A stretch of 57,374 bases of DNA from a virus (IMGVR_UViG_3300006805_000034:1-57374); one strand, 5' to 3'; positions 47,237 through 55,616 are shown, counted from the first letter of the stretch. Made by a program: numbers and translations. The notes: generated by a model not told the origin, from the sequence alone.

Positions 47237-48289
47237 ATGAATGATGAAACCACCCCGAAGATTGTGCCGTTTGAAACGCAGGCAGCAGCCATTGAGAATC
47301 TGAACTTGCAGGGATGCCGGAGTGGCAATGGGTTAGATCCGTGCGCGCTGGCGGTGGGATTGCTGACGACCCATGAGTGGAGTGGACCTTGGCTGACGTG
47401 CTACATGCTGCGGAGGTTTGGCTGGCCGAACATCGGCAGCGATGATTGGAAAGAACTGATGACATGGGTACTGACGACTCCGATTGATGGACTGTTTTTG
47501 ACCGTGACGCCTTACATGGGGAATGATCGTGATGAGGTAAAAACGGATCAGCAGGGGAAGATTCGAGGAACGTGTGCCTTGCATTTTGGCTACTTGCACA
47601 CCCCGGAAGTGGGCGAGGAGCGACTGAATTACTACGCCCCTGCCTGCCGCGAAACCATGGAGGCGCGGAAAGCCGTGGTGCAGCAGTGGTGGCTGGAAAC
47701 CGGGAACAAGCGGTTTTGCTGGGCTGGATGCACCGCCGAAGAAAAGGAAACATGTGTGCTGGAACACCACCCGGAAGGCAAGGTGCTGTGGGGCATTTAT
47801 GCGCGGAGTGAATCGCTTACCACCGGCATCCAGAACAAAGAGGGGACGATGACTGAGGCAGAACGCGAACTCTATTTTTCAGCCCCATTGCATCCTAATG
47901 TGCTGGGGTGGATGACGCAGCATCTGGGACTGGTGATTGACACTCTTGACCTGACGCACGACGATGATTTGTTTGTGCCGGCGAAGATCGGGCTGGATGT
48001 GGCGAACTGGCCGCAGGTGGACTGGAAGCGCGTGAACGAGGAAACGAAACAGCATGAGGCTGAATTTCTGGAGCCGTGCCGTGAGGCGCTGAGGGCGACC
48101 CTGCGCGATCTGCTGCGTCCGGTGTATGTGCGGGATGTGGGATTCAATGCGCTGGGCCGCAGTGATGAGTATGACGATGAGGACGCGCTGGCGCAGCCTT
48201 TGCCCAAAGTGGCGCAGTCTTTTGCTGGGGCGGGCTACACGCCGGAAGGCTGGTTTGAGATGCAATCCAGCCCTGAAAACAATCCTTAA
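47237..48289 (+). CDS. Hypothetical phage protein
   Basis: 350 residues from MNDETTPKIVPFE at 47237; upstream in-frame codons translate the O element hairpin. Segments: LDPCALAVGLLTTHEWSGPW, KRFCWAGCTAEEKETCVLEH with clustered cysteines, DTLDLTHDDDLFVPAKIGLD and an acidic end. No family recognised. Less repetitive than its neighbours and probably a conserved minor virion or late protein. Confidence 0.6.
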   Translation: MNDETTPKIVPFETQAAAIENLNLQGCRSGNGLDPCALAVGLLTTHEWSGPWLTCYMLRRFGWPNIGSDDWKELMTWVLTTPIDGLFLTVTPYMGNDRDEVKTDQQGKIRGTCALHFGYLHTPEVGEERLNYYAPACRETMEARKAVVQQWWLETGNKRFCWAGCTAEEKETCVLEHHPEGKVLWGIYARSESLTTGIQNKEGTMTEAERELYFSAPLHPNVLGWMTQHLGLVIDTLDLTHDDDLFVPAKIGLDVANWPQVDWKRVNEETKQHEAEFLEPCREALRATLRDLLRPVYVRDVGFNALGRSDEYDDEDALAQPLPKVAQSFAGAGYTPEGWFEMQSSPENNP

Positions 48290-48302
48290 TCTGCTGACAC
48301 CC

Positions 48303-48518
48303 ATGCCCAAACCCATTCCAACATCCAAACATCCGGCCGCTGTGGCGCTGGGCAAGCTCGGCAAAGGGCGGCGCAAGACGATGACGCCGGCGGCGGTGGA
48401 AGCCCGGCGGCAGACGGCACGAACGCGCCGGAAGGTGGCGAAGCCGTTGACTGACGAGGAGGTGCAACTGCCTGCGGGGCCGCTGGGTGCGGGGGTGACG
48501 GATGAGGATGTGGATTGA
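48303..48518 (+). CDS. Small basic protein
   Basis: 71 residues from MPKPIPTSKHPAAVALGKLG. KGRRKTMTPAAVEARRQTAR then TRRKVAKPLTDEEVQLPAG gives a basic helix with an acidic C-terminus. Possibly nucleic-acid binding. Family unknown. Confidence 0.5.
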   Translation: MPKPIPTSKHPAAVALGKLGKGRRKTMTPAAVEARRQTARTRRKVAKPLTDEEVQLPAGPLGAGVTDEDVD

Positions 48519-48528
48519 ACAATCCGAG

Positions 48529-48580
48529 TAATCACCCCAGACAACCGAACCTGCGGGCAGGAGTGCCCGCGCTCCCTTTT
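48529..48580 (+). repeat. TAATCACCCCA motif and D element
   Basis: Motif at 48529-48539, D (GCGGGCAGGAGTGCCCGC) at 48551-48580, upstream of the glycosyltransferase fusion. Confidence 0.8.
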
Positions 48581-48589
48581 AACTGATTT

Positions 48590-50308
48590 ATGGTACACCT
48601 AACCACCAACACCAAGGATCCGCTCGGCTTGCCGGCGGGTGAACGCCATCTCTTCGACACGACACAGGGAGGGCATTACATGGTGGCTGGCTATGGAGGG
48701 AATGTGACGCCGGCGGAGTTTGGGCCGTTCAATCCGTACGAGGCCATCACCAACGCCAGCGTGCTGATCATCCGCAGCGGGGGGATGGGAGACGTGCTGT
48801 TTTGCATGCCGGCGCTGGCGGCGCTGCGGAAGCGTTTTCCAGTCCTGCGCCTGACGTTTGCCTGCCTGCCGGTGTATCATGCGATGCTGACGCACCCAGA
48901 CCTGGAAGGGCTGGAGGTGATCGCGCATCCGGTGAAATCGGCCACGGCAGCTGAATTTACGCATGTGGTGCCGCTGGAGGAAGTGATCGAGTCCGACCAG
49001 GAGCACGATGCGGTGACGATCTTTGCCCGGGCGCTGGGGCTGACTCTCAGCAAGGACGAATGGATGCCGCGGCTGCGGGTGCCGAGTGACGCGATCCTGG
49101 CGGCGCAGGCGGAATTCCCCAAGGCGCAGGGGCAGGTGTTTTTTGGCATTCAACTGCGGGCGAGCCACCAATGCCGGACGTGGCCGGTGCAGTTCATCAT
49201 GGGGGCGGCGCAGGCGCTCTTAAATCGCCACGCGAACGCCGTGGTGTTCATGTTTGGCCTGAAGCAGGACTGGGAAGGATTTGAGAATGTGCAGCATGCG
49301 CGGGTGGTGTGGCTGCCGGAGCAGGACCTGACCCTGACCGAAACGCTGGCGGTGATGACGCTGATGGACGGATTCATCGCCCCGGACTCGGGCCTGCTGC
49401 ACTGCGCGGGCGCGCTAGGGCTGCCGGCGGTGGGATTGTTCGGGCCCTACCAGTGGCAGAAGCGGACGCCGTATTTTCCGACGGTGCACGGGCTCAACGG
49501 TCAGGCCCCCTGCGCGCCGTGCCATCACCCGGCACGCACGAGCGCCTTTCCGCCGGGCATGCCCTGTGCCAAGCACGGCGCGTGCGTGGCACTGGGAAGT
49601 CTGACGCCGGACCGGGTGGTGACGCGGCTGCTCAAGACGATGAGCGAGTGCGCGGCGGCGAATGGCAGCGTGAAACCGGCGGAGCGCCGCCACTACATGG
49701 TGCAGAGCTTGTTTGGGCCGGTGCAGGCCAAGGGGGATGTGCATCCCGACCTGCCGAGGGCGGGGGAGTATCACCTGGGGAACTTTGGGCACGGGGCGGC
49801 GACGATCGAGGAGGCGCAGATGCTGCATGCGCTGGTGCTGGCGCTCAAGCCGAAGGTGTGCGTGGAAACCGGCACGGAAACCGGCTGGACGGCGGCCTAC
49901 ATCGCTGCCGCGCTGGAAGCCAACGGGGGCGGACACCTGACCACGCTGGAGATCAACCCGCAGATGCGCGAGCTGGCGGCGGAGCACCTGACGCACTGGG
50001 ATCTGGCGCACCGGGTGACGATCAGCGGGGAGAGTAGTCTGGAGTGGCTGAAAAACTACGCGGGGCGCGCGATTGACTTTGCGCTGCTGGACACGCACAT
50101 CCCGATGCGTGCCGAGGAACTGGCGCTGCTGCTGCCGCACCTGAGCGATACCGCGCTGGTGTGCGTGCATGACACGAGCCCGGAGCACCCGATGCGCGGC
50201 GAGACGGACCTGCTGGCGCAACTGCGGGCCAGCGGAATGAGCGTGGTGCACGTGGCGACGCCGCGGGGAATGACGATCATGCAGAGGCGGAGCTCGGATT
50301 CTTTTTAA
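48590..50308 (+). CDS. GT9 glycosyltransferase fused to SAM methyltransferase
   Basis: 572 residues. Residues about 55-345 are glycosyltransferase family 9 (heptosyltransferase-like): SVLIIRSGGMGDVLFCMPAL, the acceptor/donor region LMDGFIAPDSGLLHCAGALG and LPAVGLFGPYQW, and a Cys-rich CAPCHHP/CAKHGAC zinc-like segment. Residues about 420-545 are a class I methyltransferase: VCVETGTETGWTAAYIAAAL, LTTLEINPQMRELAAEHL and DFALLDTHIPMRAEELALLL. Could attach and methylate sugars on LPS or the virion. The two activities in one chain, next to two more sugar-type genes, suggest a cell-surface or capsid glycan module. Confidence 0.8.
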   Translation: MVHLTTNTKDPLGLPAGERHLFDTTQGGHYMVAGYGGNVTPAEFGPFNPYEAITNASVLIIRSGGMGDVLFCMPALAALRKRFPVLRLTFACLPVYHAMLTHPDLEGLEVIAHPVKSATAAEFTHVVPLEEVIESDQEHDAVTIFARALGLTLSKDEWMPRLRVPSDAILAAQAEFPKAQGQVFFGIQLRASHQCRTWPVQFIMGAAQALLNRHANAVVFMFGLKQDWEGFENVQHARVVWLPEQDLTLTETLAVMTLMDGFIAPDSGLLHCAGALGLPAVGLFGPYQWQKRTPYFPTVHGLNGQAPCAPCHHPARTSAFPPGMPCAKHGACVALGSLTPDRVVTRLLKTMSECAAANGSVKPAERRHYMVQSLFGPVQAKGDVHPDLPRAGEYHLGNFGHGAATIEEAQMLHALVLALKPKVCVETGTETGWTAAYIAAALEANGGGHLTTLEINPQMRELAAEHLTHWDLAHRVTISGESSLEWLKNYAGRAIDFALLDTHIPMRAEELALLLPHLSDTALVCVHDTSPEHPMRGETDLLAQLRASGMSVVHVATPRGMTIMQRRSSDSF

Positions 50309-50340
50309 CCACGGAATACACGGAATACACGGAAACCGGA
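50309..50340 (+). repeat. Family I repeat
   Basis: ACCACGGAATACACGGAATA, second copy of the type seen at 6118; forms the leader of the next gene. Confidence 0.75.
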
Positions 50341-50344
50341 GAAT

Positions 50345-50935
50345 ATGGAACTGATCAAAACACGGCAGGAACTGGCGCTGAATCTTTTCAAAGGCACGGG
50401 CGTGGAGCTCGGGGTGGCCCGGGGAGAGTTTTCGGAGGAGATTTTGAGGCAGCAAAGGCTGATCATTCCGTTGGGCTTGGAAAAAGTTTCTGAGGGTCTT
50501 TTTCGATGGGAAGGCACCGGACCTGTGATGTTGCCCACCGCTTTGGATTGCGTCCAGAAACTGTATTCCATTGACCGCTGGACGGAAAAACACCATTCCA
50601 TTTACGAGTATCAATTGGCGCTGCTGCGGTTGCAGAAGTTTGGAGCGAGATCGCTGGTGCTGCGTGCGACGTTTGAAGAAGCGCTGGTGCTGTTTGAGGA
50701 TGGCGGCCTGGACTTTGTGTACGTGGATGGCTACGCGCACACGGGGCAGGAAGGCGGGAAGACGCTGGAGGACTGGTGGCCGAAGATCAAGCCGGGCGGG
50801 GTGCTGGCCGGGCATGACTATGATGCGCTGTTTCAGCCGACGATCGATGCCGTGGACGCCTTTGTGGCGCGGCACGGGCTGGAGCTGCACCTGACCGAGG
50901 AGGAGAATCTGCGGAGTTGGTGGGTGGTGAAGTGA
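50345..50935 (+). CDS. SAM-dependent methyltransferase with inserted segment
   Basis: 196 residues. Class I methyltransferase of the Methyltransf_24 type: GTGVELGVARGEFSEEILRQ (motif I), LVLRATFEEALVLFEDGGLD, FVYVDGYAHTGQEGGKTLED and KPGGVLAGHDYD. Between EEILRQ and KLYSIDRW is an extra run of about 35 residues (QRLIIPLGLEKVSEGLFRWE then GTGPVMLPTALDC) that is not usual at this place. It could be a natural lid or an insertion. Works with the preceding fusion in glycan or small-molecule methylation (inferred). Confidence 0.75.
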   Translation: MELIKTRQELALNLFKGTGVELGVARGEFSEEILRQQRLIIPLGLEKVSEGLFRWEGTGPVMLPTALDCVQKLYSIDRWTEKHHSIYEYQLALLRLQKFGARSLVLRATFEEALVLFEDGGLDFVYVDGYAHTGQEGGKTLEDWWPKIKPGGVLAGHDYDALFQPTIDAVDAFVARHGLELHLTEEENLRSWWVVK

Positions 50936-50944
50936 GGTTTGATT

Positions 50945-50976
50945 TTTGGCAAAGGAATGAAGGAGTAAAGGAATGA
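50945..50976 (+). repeat. E element
   Basis: Family E copy between the two genes of the glycan module. Confidence 0.8.
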
Positions 50977-51008
50977 CTGAAACACTGAACTGAAGAATCC
51001 CGACAACT

Positions 51009-51647
51009 ATGACCTTCCCCGAACTCAACAACCTGCATGCCGGACGTCCGGCGGTGATCGTTGGCAAAGGGCCGAGTCTGGATGCGTGGCTGGCTGCGGG
51101 ATGTCCGCAGCCGGAGGGGGCGGTGAGGATTGGCGTGAACCAGGTGGCGGTGGTGGTGCCGGAGGTGGTGTACTCGGTGTCGGGCGATGCGCAGATGGAC
51201 AGTCCGGAGCATCTGGCGCTGCCGACGCAGTGGCTGCGGGCGGTGCCGTATGAGACGCGCGAGGGGAGGCTGACCTATGGCCAGCGTTTGCCAGACAAGG
51301 TGATCCGTTTTCACTGCTATCCGGCGGTGCCGGAGTTTGCCACGGCCTGCCTGAACAGCTCACGGGACGAGGTGGCGGCCCTGACCTGGCTGCATGGAGC
51401 GATGAGCAGCGCGGACCCGGCGGTGCATCTGGCGTGGTACCTGGGCTGCACGGAGGTGCTGCTGGTGGGGATCGACGGTGGGAGCGTGCGGGCGCAAGTG
51501 ATGGAAGAGCAGGGGGACCGATCCGGGCCGCCGAGCTATGACAAGCTGCGGCAGTGCGTGAGAGAAGGGGCCCAGCGGTTGTTTCCGTTTCGGTGGAGGC
51601 ACTGGGAGCCGGGGGTGGCTACGGTCCCGGAATTTGGACAGGATTGA
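51009..51647 (+). CDS. DUF115 / MAF-like glycan protein
   Basis: 212 residues. AVIVGKGPSLDAWLAAGCPQ near the N-terminus is the signature of DUF115 (MAF flagellin accessory or sugar-transfer-linked proteins). It is followed by RIGVNQVAVVVPEVVYSVSG, HLAWYLGCTEVLLVGIDGGS and a C-terminal helix. Probably acts with the GT9 and methyltransferase genes in modifying a surface glycan. The stop TGA is provided by a family F element (GGACAGGATTGACAG), which also contributes the last residues EFGQD. Confidence 0.75.
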   Translation: MTFPELNNLHAGRPAVIVGKGPSLDAWLAAGCPQPEGAVRIGVNQVAVVVPEVVYSVSGDAQMDSPEHLALPTQWLRAVPYETREGRLTYGQRLPDKVIRFHCYPAVPEFATACLNSSRDEVAALTWLHGAMSSADPAVHLAWYLGCTEVLLVGIDGGSVRAQVMEEQGDRSGPPSYDKLRQCVREGAQRLFPFRWRHWEPGVATVPEFGQD

Positions 51648-51665
51648 CAGGATTACAGCATTTAA
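51636..51665 (+). repeat. F element supplying a stop
   Basis: GGACAGGATTGACAGGATTA. The TGA ends the DUF115-like gene. Confidence 0.8.
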
Positions 51666-51698
51666 GAAACTGAGAGTGCCGTTTTGAGCCCGGACTGG

Positions 51699-52079
51699 CT
51701 ATGCCTGAACTTTGAGAGCCTTGAACTCGCGCAGGATCTGCTGGAGTTCATCGAGTTCGAAGCCTTTTTTGCTGGTAAAGTGCAGTCTTGTCACGCCATC
51801 CGGATGGGTGAAGATGCGCCAGCGGCGGGAGGCGGGCAGAATGAGCTCGACACGGGCCTTGGGGCCTTTGGGACGAGGGGAACGACCTGCGGCACGATTG
51901 CGGGCAAGCTGCTTGGCGCGGCGTGGAACCAGTTTTTTCTGATACTTTTCAAACTGTTGCTGCAGGTGCTCGGCGCGGTGCTTGGCTTCGTAGCGGCGCT
52001 CGGCCTCTATCTGTTTCTCGGTGCGTTTGCGGGCGGGCTGTTTCTTGGCGGTGGGCTTTTTCTTGGGAGTGGCGGCCAT
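51699..52079 (-). CDS. Small basic protein
   Basis: 126 residues from MAATPKKKPTAKKQPARKRT. Lys/Arg-rich histone-like N-terminus, a helical middle (EKQIEAERRYEAKHRAEHLQ) and a small C-terminal domain (RRWRIFTHPDGVTRLHFTSK, ELDELQQILREFKAL). Likely DNA- or RNA-binding. Its ATG directly follows a TAGTCACCCC motif. It is the last gene of the leftward block and faces the glycan genes across a 51-base convergent gap. Confidence 0.65.
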   Translation of the reverse strand: MAATPKKKPTAKKQPARKRTEKQIEAERRYEAKHRAEHLQQQFEKYQKKLVPRRAKQLARNRAAGRSPRPKGPKARVELILPASRRWRIFTHPDGVTRLHFTSKKGFELDELQQILREFKALKVQA

Positions 52080-52089
52080 GGGGTGACTA
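52079..52089 (-). promoter_or_regulatory. TAGTCACCCCA motif at start codon
   Basis: The motif ends in the ATG of the basic protein; the same arrangement occurs at 53666-53676. Confidence 0.5.
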
Positions 52090-52111
52090 CTGAATGACGA
52101 AAGCGATTTCG

Positions 52112-52672
52112 TCAACTCAGAGGATGAAAGGCCGGCGGTGTGAGGAACACGGGCCGGCGGTGGATGCGTGGGGATTTGCAGGGGCGTGGAGTCTTGGCTT
52201 TGGTCTTGGGCTTGAGAACTGGAAACGGCGGCAGGGTGAGAGGGGGGCAGTCGGACAGGTAGGTGCGGAGGGCGGACATGGCGGACTCGGCGCCGTGGCA
52301 GAGGATGCAGTTGTAGCCGGAGGCCAGCAGCGCGGCACGCCACCAGTCCTGCATGGGGCTGGGGCGACCGAGGGTGCGGCGCTTGAGCTCGATGTAGAGT
52401 CCGGCATGGGTGCGGCTGCGAACGGGCAGGCAAAGATCCGGCACGCCTTCCTTGAGGCCTTCCGCTTTGAGCTTGCGGGCGCGGATGGCGGCGACGGGGA
52501 GTTTTTTGCCGGAGTTGAGGGTTTTGGTTTCGGAGCCGAAGAACGCGCCGTTGGGGACGGCGTAGAGGAGATTGAGAGCGGGCCATTTGCCGGTGTTCAT
52601 GGAGGCCCAGGTGATGACGGCGCACTGCTCGGCGTGCTCGGTGGGCTCAACTGGAAGTGATTTGCGAGGCAT
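52112..52672 (-). CDS. VRR-NUC domain nuclease
   Basis: 186 residues. EQCAVITWASMNTGKWPALN and LLYAVPNGAFFG at the N-terminus, then LKAEGLKEGVPDLCLPVRSR and HAGLYIELKRRTLGRPSPMQ, followed by DWWRAALLASGYNCILCHGA. These match the VRR-NUC signature (E...Q...PNG...EG..GVPDL...ELK....Q..W...L...GY) with the PD...ELK catalytic core. Possible roles are DNA repair, Holliday-junction processing or host DNA degradation. The C-terminal tail is Pro/Lys-rich. Confidence 0.85.
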   Translation of the reverse strand: MPRKSLPVEPTEHAEQCAVITWASMNTGKWPALNLLYAVPNGAFFGSETKTLNSGKKLPVAAIRARKLKAEGLKEGVPDLCLPVRSRTHAGLYIELKRRTLGRPSPMQDWWRAALLASGYNCILCHGAESAMSALRTYLSDCPPLTLPPFPVLKPKTKAKTPRPCKSPRIHRRPVFLTPPAFHPLS

Positions 52673-52692
52673 GGGAGATGTGAGTGGCTTAC

Positions 52693-52723
52693 CGGAACAC
52701 GCTAAAGCGTGAACAACGTACGG
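52693..52723 (+). repeat. B element supplying a stop for the leftward gene
   Basis: CACGCTAAAGCGTG core. On the minus strand it reads ...RTLFTL-TAG and ends the gene at 52702. Confidence 0.85.
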
Positions 52724-53121
52724 GGATCAGGCGAGAGGCAGCACGGGGGACGCGAGGAATGGGGCGAGGCGTTTGGGTGTTGCTGCCAGGGGAGGGGAAT
52801 GGTGGGAGTGTGGGGATGGATGATGTGCTGGCCGAGGGCGGCATCAAACCAGCCTTCGAAGACGATGATGCCGCGCCAGCGAAAGAGCTTGTGAGCGAGG
52901 CCGCGGTGCTGGCTGTAGTGAGGGATGAGCCAGTGACCGTGATTGCGCAGGGTTTCCGGGGTGGGCATGCCGCATTCCTGGGACTCCAACCAGGGGCGCA
53001 GGGTGGTTTCCCAGTGCGTGTCACACTGGAATGCGATCTGGGCAGCGAGGGTGGGAAGGGTGTCGAGTCCGCCGGGCTCAAAGTGGGAGAACCGGAGGCT
53101 GGTCTGGGTGGGGAAGTTCAT
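52702..53121 (-). CDS. Hypothetical phage protein with repeat-derived C-terminus
   Basis: 139 residues. MNFPTQTSLRFSHFEPGGLD, AAQIAFQCDTHWETTLRPWL, RNHGHWLIPHYSQHRGLAHK and LFRWRGIIVFEGWFDAALGQ form a plausible domain. The last residues (DPRTLFTL) and stop translate a B element. Family unknown. Confidence 0.6.
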   Translation of the reverse strand: MNFPTQTSLRFSHFEPGGLDTLPTLAAQIAFQCDTHWETTLRPWLESQECGMPTPETLRNHGHWLIPHYSQHRGLAHKLFRWRGIIVFEGWFDAALGQHIIHPHTPTIPLPWQQHPNASPHSSRPPCCLSPDPRTLFTL

Positions 53122-53164
53122 GGAGGCTGGTAAAAGATTTTAGAAGGCAGTAATAAATCTTATT

Positions 53165-53666
53165 TTACAGAAGGACGAGGCGTCCAAGGTCTTGGCATGT
53201 GGACAGTTTTTGGTGGGCGGCAGATCCATAAGCAATGAGGCAAGAAGGTCCTCCGCTGTTGTGCCCGTTGGGTGCTGGACTGCCGTCGGGACGGTGAAAA
53301 GTAAGCCGTCCTTTAATGAAAAGAATACTTGTGGCAAAGGGCCAGACATGTTCAAAAAAAGCGCGGGTGTCTGTGCGTGCAAAGACCAAGGCAATGCCAT
53401 TGCGGTGCAACGCCATGCGGCCAAGCCACATGCCAAGGCTGCGGCCATAAGGAGGATTACACCAAGTGAACCCCTGCCAGAGATGGAGTAGTCCGTTGTC
53501 GGTTTCTGTGATCATCTTGGCAGCGGTGGGCCATGGCTGGGGATCGCAGGCGCAGGGATCAAGATCAAACGGGCCGAGACGATCAAGAATCCATTTGGGT
53601 GTGATCCATGAATCGGTTGTGATACCAGTCCGTCGGGTGTTGTTGGGAGGAGCAATTGAACTCATG
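53165..53666 (-). CDS. dam-like: DNA N6-adenine methyltransferase (phage Dam type)
   Basis: 166 residues from MSSIAPPNNTRRT; the upstream extension reads the motif region. TPKWILDRLGPFDLDPCACD and later FTWCNPPYGRSLGMWLGRMA give the DPPY-like catalytic motif (NPPY) of the short phage N6-adenine methyltransferase family. ALVFARTDTRAFFEHVWPFA and FIKGRLTFHRPDGSPAPNGH are also typical. Expected to protect phage DNA from restriction or affect regulation. The TAGTCACCCC motif precedes its ATG. Confidence 0.85.
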
Positions 53667-53687
53667 GGGTGACTATTGGGAAAAAGG

Positions 53688-53945
53688 TCATGCTTTGGCC
53701 CCCTCCGCACGGGCAAAGGCTACGAGATTGCGCACGGCCTGCTGTCCGCGCTCGGTGATGGTGTAGAAGGGCTGGCGGTGGTTGCCGCTGCTGGTGCTGG
53801 TGGCGAAGCCGGCGGATTCCAGGGCGGCCATGTGGGTGAAGGTGAGACCGACAATGGCCATGCGCTGGCACTGGCCGCGCCCGCCGGGATAGCGATTGAG
53901 CTTCAAGAGGGCTTCAAGGGAGAGATCGCAGAGGTTTTCAATCAT
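53688..53945 (-). CDS. Winged-helix regulator
   Basis: 85 residues: CDLSLEALLKLNRYPGGRGQ, MAIVGLTFTHMAALESAGFA and RQPFYTITERGQQAVRNLVA. The last segment, YxITERG, is typical of MarR/PadR-type winged helices. The start overlaps the stop of the next upstream gene (ATGA). Possibly controls the early block. Confidence 0.65.
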   Translation of the reverse strand: MIENLCDLSLEALLKLNRYPGGRGQCQRMAIVGLTFTHMAALESAGFATSTSSGNHRQPFYTITERGQQAVRNLVAFARAEGAKA

Positions 53946-54682
53946 GGGAGGAGGTGAATTGAGGTGGGAGCTTTGGTGACGGGAAGGAGTGGCTGCGGGG
54001 TGAGGGCGGGCCAGGGCAGGGAGGCATCCAGCAGCCAGGCGCGCACGGCGGGCTGGGTGGTGAGGTGAAGATTGGTCCCGATGGCGGAGGTGTGAACGGT
54101 GGCGGTGATGATACCGAGAGTGAGGAGTTCATTGAGCGTCGGGATCATGGCGGAGCCGCGCATTTCGTCGGCCCGGCTCCAGGGGAGGGTTTCGGCGCAC
54201 TGGCGGGAGCGTAACAGCCCATGGGGACGGGCGGCATGGATGATGGTGGAGAGATGGCAGCCGGTGAGACCCGTGGCATACAAAGCCTGCAAGCGATGCA
54301 GCAGGGTGTGAGCCTGCGCGGCACCGAGGGGCGGGGTGGTGACAGCCAATTGATGGTCTAACGCGCTGAGAGGGCACAGGCTAGCAAGAAAGGCAGGCGG
54401 GGTGTAGTAGCGCCGCCAGGACTGGGGGCCGCGAGGCTTGGGGCCGTGATCCTCCTGAAGGCTGATGCCGTGGCGCTCCCAGGGTCGATTCAGCCGCATG
54501 GAGATGCGCTGGCTGGGGGTCAGATTCGCGGTGCTGAGGCCTTTCTCGCCTTTGCGGGCGATACGCAGCAGCAGGAGCAGGGTTTTGACGGAGATGCGCC
54601 AGGCTTTGCAGGTGTGTAGCACGGCAATGTAGTGGGCGAGGTGAACGTCGGTGGTGGCGGTGGGAACGGTGGGAGTCGTCAT
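53942..54682 (-). CDS. Early-region hypothetical, possible DNA-binding
   Basis: 246 residues. HTCKAWRISVKTLLLLLRIA, RKGEKGLSTANLTPSQRISM and RLNRPWERHGISLQEDHGPK suggest a winged-helix module. The second part (ATGLTGCHLSTIIHAARPHG; TLNELLTLGIITATVHTSAI) could be another. Coupled by ATGA to the winged-helix gene downstream. A replication or transcription regulator is possible but unproven. Confidence 0.55.
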   Translation of the reverse strand: MTTPTVPTATTDVHLAHYIAVLHTCKAWRISVKTLLLLLRIARKGEKGLSTANLTPSQRISMRLNRPWERHGISLQEDHGPKPRGPQSWRRYYTPPAFLASLCPLSALDHQLAVTTPPLGAAQAHTLLHRLQALYATGLTGCHLSTIIHAARPHGLLRSRQCAETLPWSRADEMRGSAMIPTLNELLTLGIITATVHTSAIGTNLHLTTQPAVRAWLLDASLPWPALTPQPLLPVTKAPTSIHLLP

Positions 54683-54706
54683 GGAGGCAGTGGGTGTGGG
54701 GTGGTA

Positions 54707-55543
54707 TCAGGGCTTGGAGGTGATGTGATGGAAACCGCAGAGAGGGCAGGGGTAGGCGCGGAGGAAGTTGGGCGCGTTGTGCCGGTAGCGGCGGGGCTGG
54801 GCGCCGTACTGCCTTTCATGGCTGGCAGCCTGGGTGCTGCCTTTGAGCCGTTCATTGATGGCGGTTTGCGCGTCCTTGAGATTGGCGTAGCAGTGCTTGG
54901 TGCAGCGCTGGGTGCCATCGGCCTCGACCCGCACCAGGGGAGAGGCCACACCGCCGGTGGCACGCCATTGGCGGAGGTGATCGGACACTTGGGCGCGGGT
55001 GGCGAGATCGGCCCCGTGACCGAGGGCACGCTGCTGCCCGACTTCATGGAGCTCGTAGTGCGGCAGTTCGCCGTAATGGCGCTGGAACCAGCGGCGCTGC
55101 AGTCCGAGGGCTCCGAGAGCGAAGGCGTGCAGACAATCCTCATAGCCGGGCAGGGTGTGCAGAGTGGACATGGACGCCCACGGCCATTGCTGCGTGGGGG
55201 CGCAGGGGTCCAGCGGCGAGACGAAGATGATGGCAGGCGCGAGCGGCAAGTTGGTGGGCAGAGGAAAGCGGGTGAGGTAGTCCGCCACGGGCTGCCAGTG
55301 GGGCCAGGACTGCGCCCAGGGCTGGGCATTGACCCACTGCAGGTAGGCTGGCGGGACGGCGTGGAGATGCTTGCGGGTGTGCTCGCCCACGGGCATGAAA
55401 TCGTGAGGCATGAGGACACGCTGGTGACCGGGGCGGAAGTAGGGGACTTCGGCGGCGGCAGGGAGCTGGGTGGGATCGGGCGGCGGGAGACGCCAGAAGC
55501 GTTCGCGGTTGCGTTGTTCGTTGGAGGTGGACCAGGCGGACAT
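54707..55543 (-). CDS. Hypothetical with DUF3820-like and zinc-ribbon-like parts
   Basis: 278 residues. Around residues 45-75, MPHDFMPVGEHTRKHLHAVP and PAYLQWVNAQPW resemble the small DUF3820-like domain (MPFGKY...L..VP..YL.W). The C-terminus has CTKHCYANLKDAQTAINERL and YPCPLCGFHHITSKP, a cysteine/histidine set like a zinc ribbon. First complete gene of the leftward block after the methyltransferase. Function unknown. Confidence 0.55.
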   Translation of the reverse strand: MSAWSTSNEQRNRERFWRLPPPDPTQLPAAAEVPYFRPGHQRVLMPHDFMPVGEHTRKHLHAVPPAYLQWVNAQPWAQSWPHWQPVADYLTRFPLPTNLPLAPAIIFVSPLDPCAPTQQWPWASMSTLHTLPGYEDCLHAFALGALGLQRRWFQRHYGELPHYELHEVGQQRALGHGADLATRAQVSDHLRQWRATGGVASPLVRVEADGTQRCTKHCYANLKDAQTAINERLKGSTQAASHERQYGAQPRRYRHNAPNFLRAYPCPLCGFHHITSKP

Positions 55544-55616
55544 GAGGGTTTAAAGTTGCAGGTTTAAAGTTTTAAGTTGTCGGAGCCGGAACACGCTGAA
55601 GCGTGAACAACGAGCG
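55544..55616 (+). repeat. M and B elements
   Basis: M units GGTTTAAAGTT (two, 55546-55575) and B (55586-55616). Both are translated backwards as the C-terminus of the C5 methyltransferase (ALVVHASACSGSDNLKL). Confidence 0.8.

Noticed and set aside
49415-51067. 550-residue minus-strand frame across the glycan genes
   Set aside because: Arg/His/Pro/Gln-rich antisense shadow crossing two clear genes and their gap.
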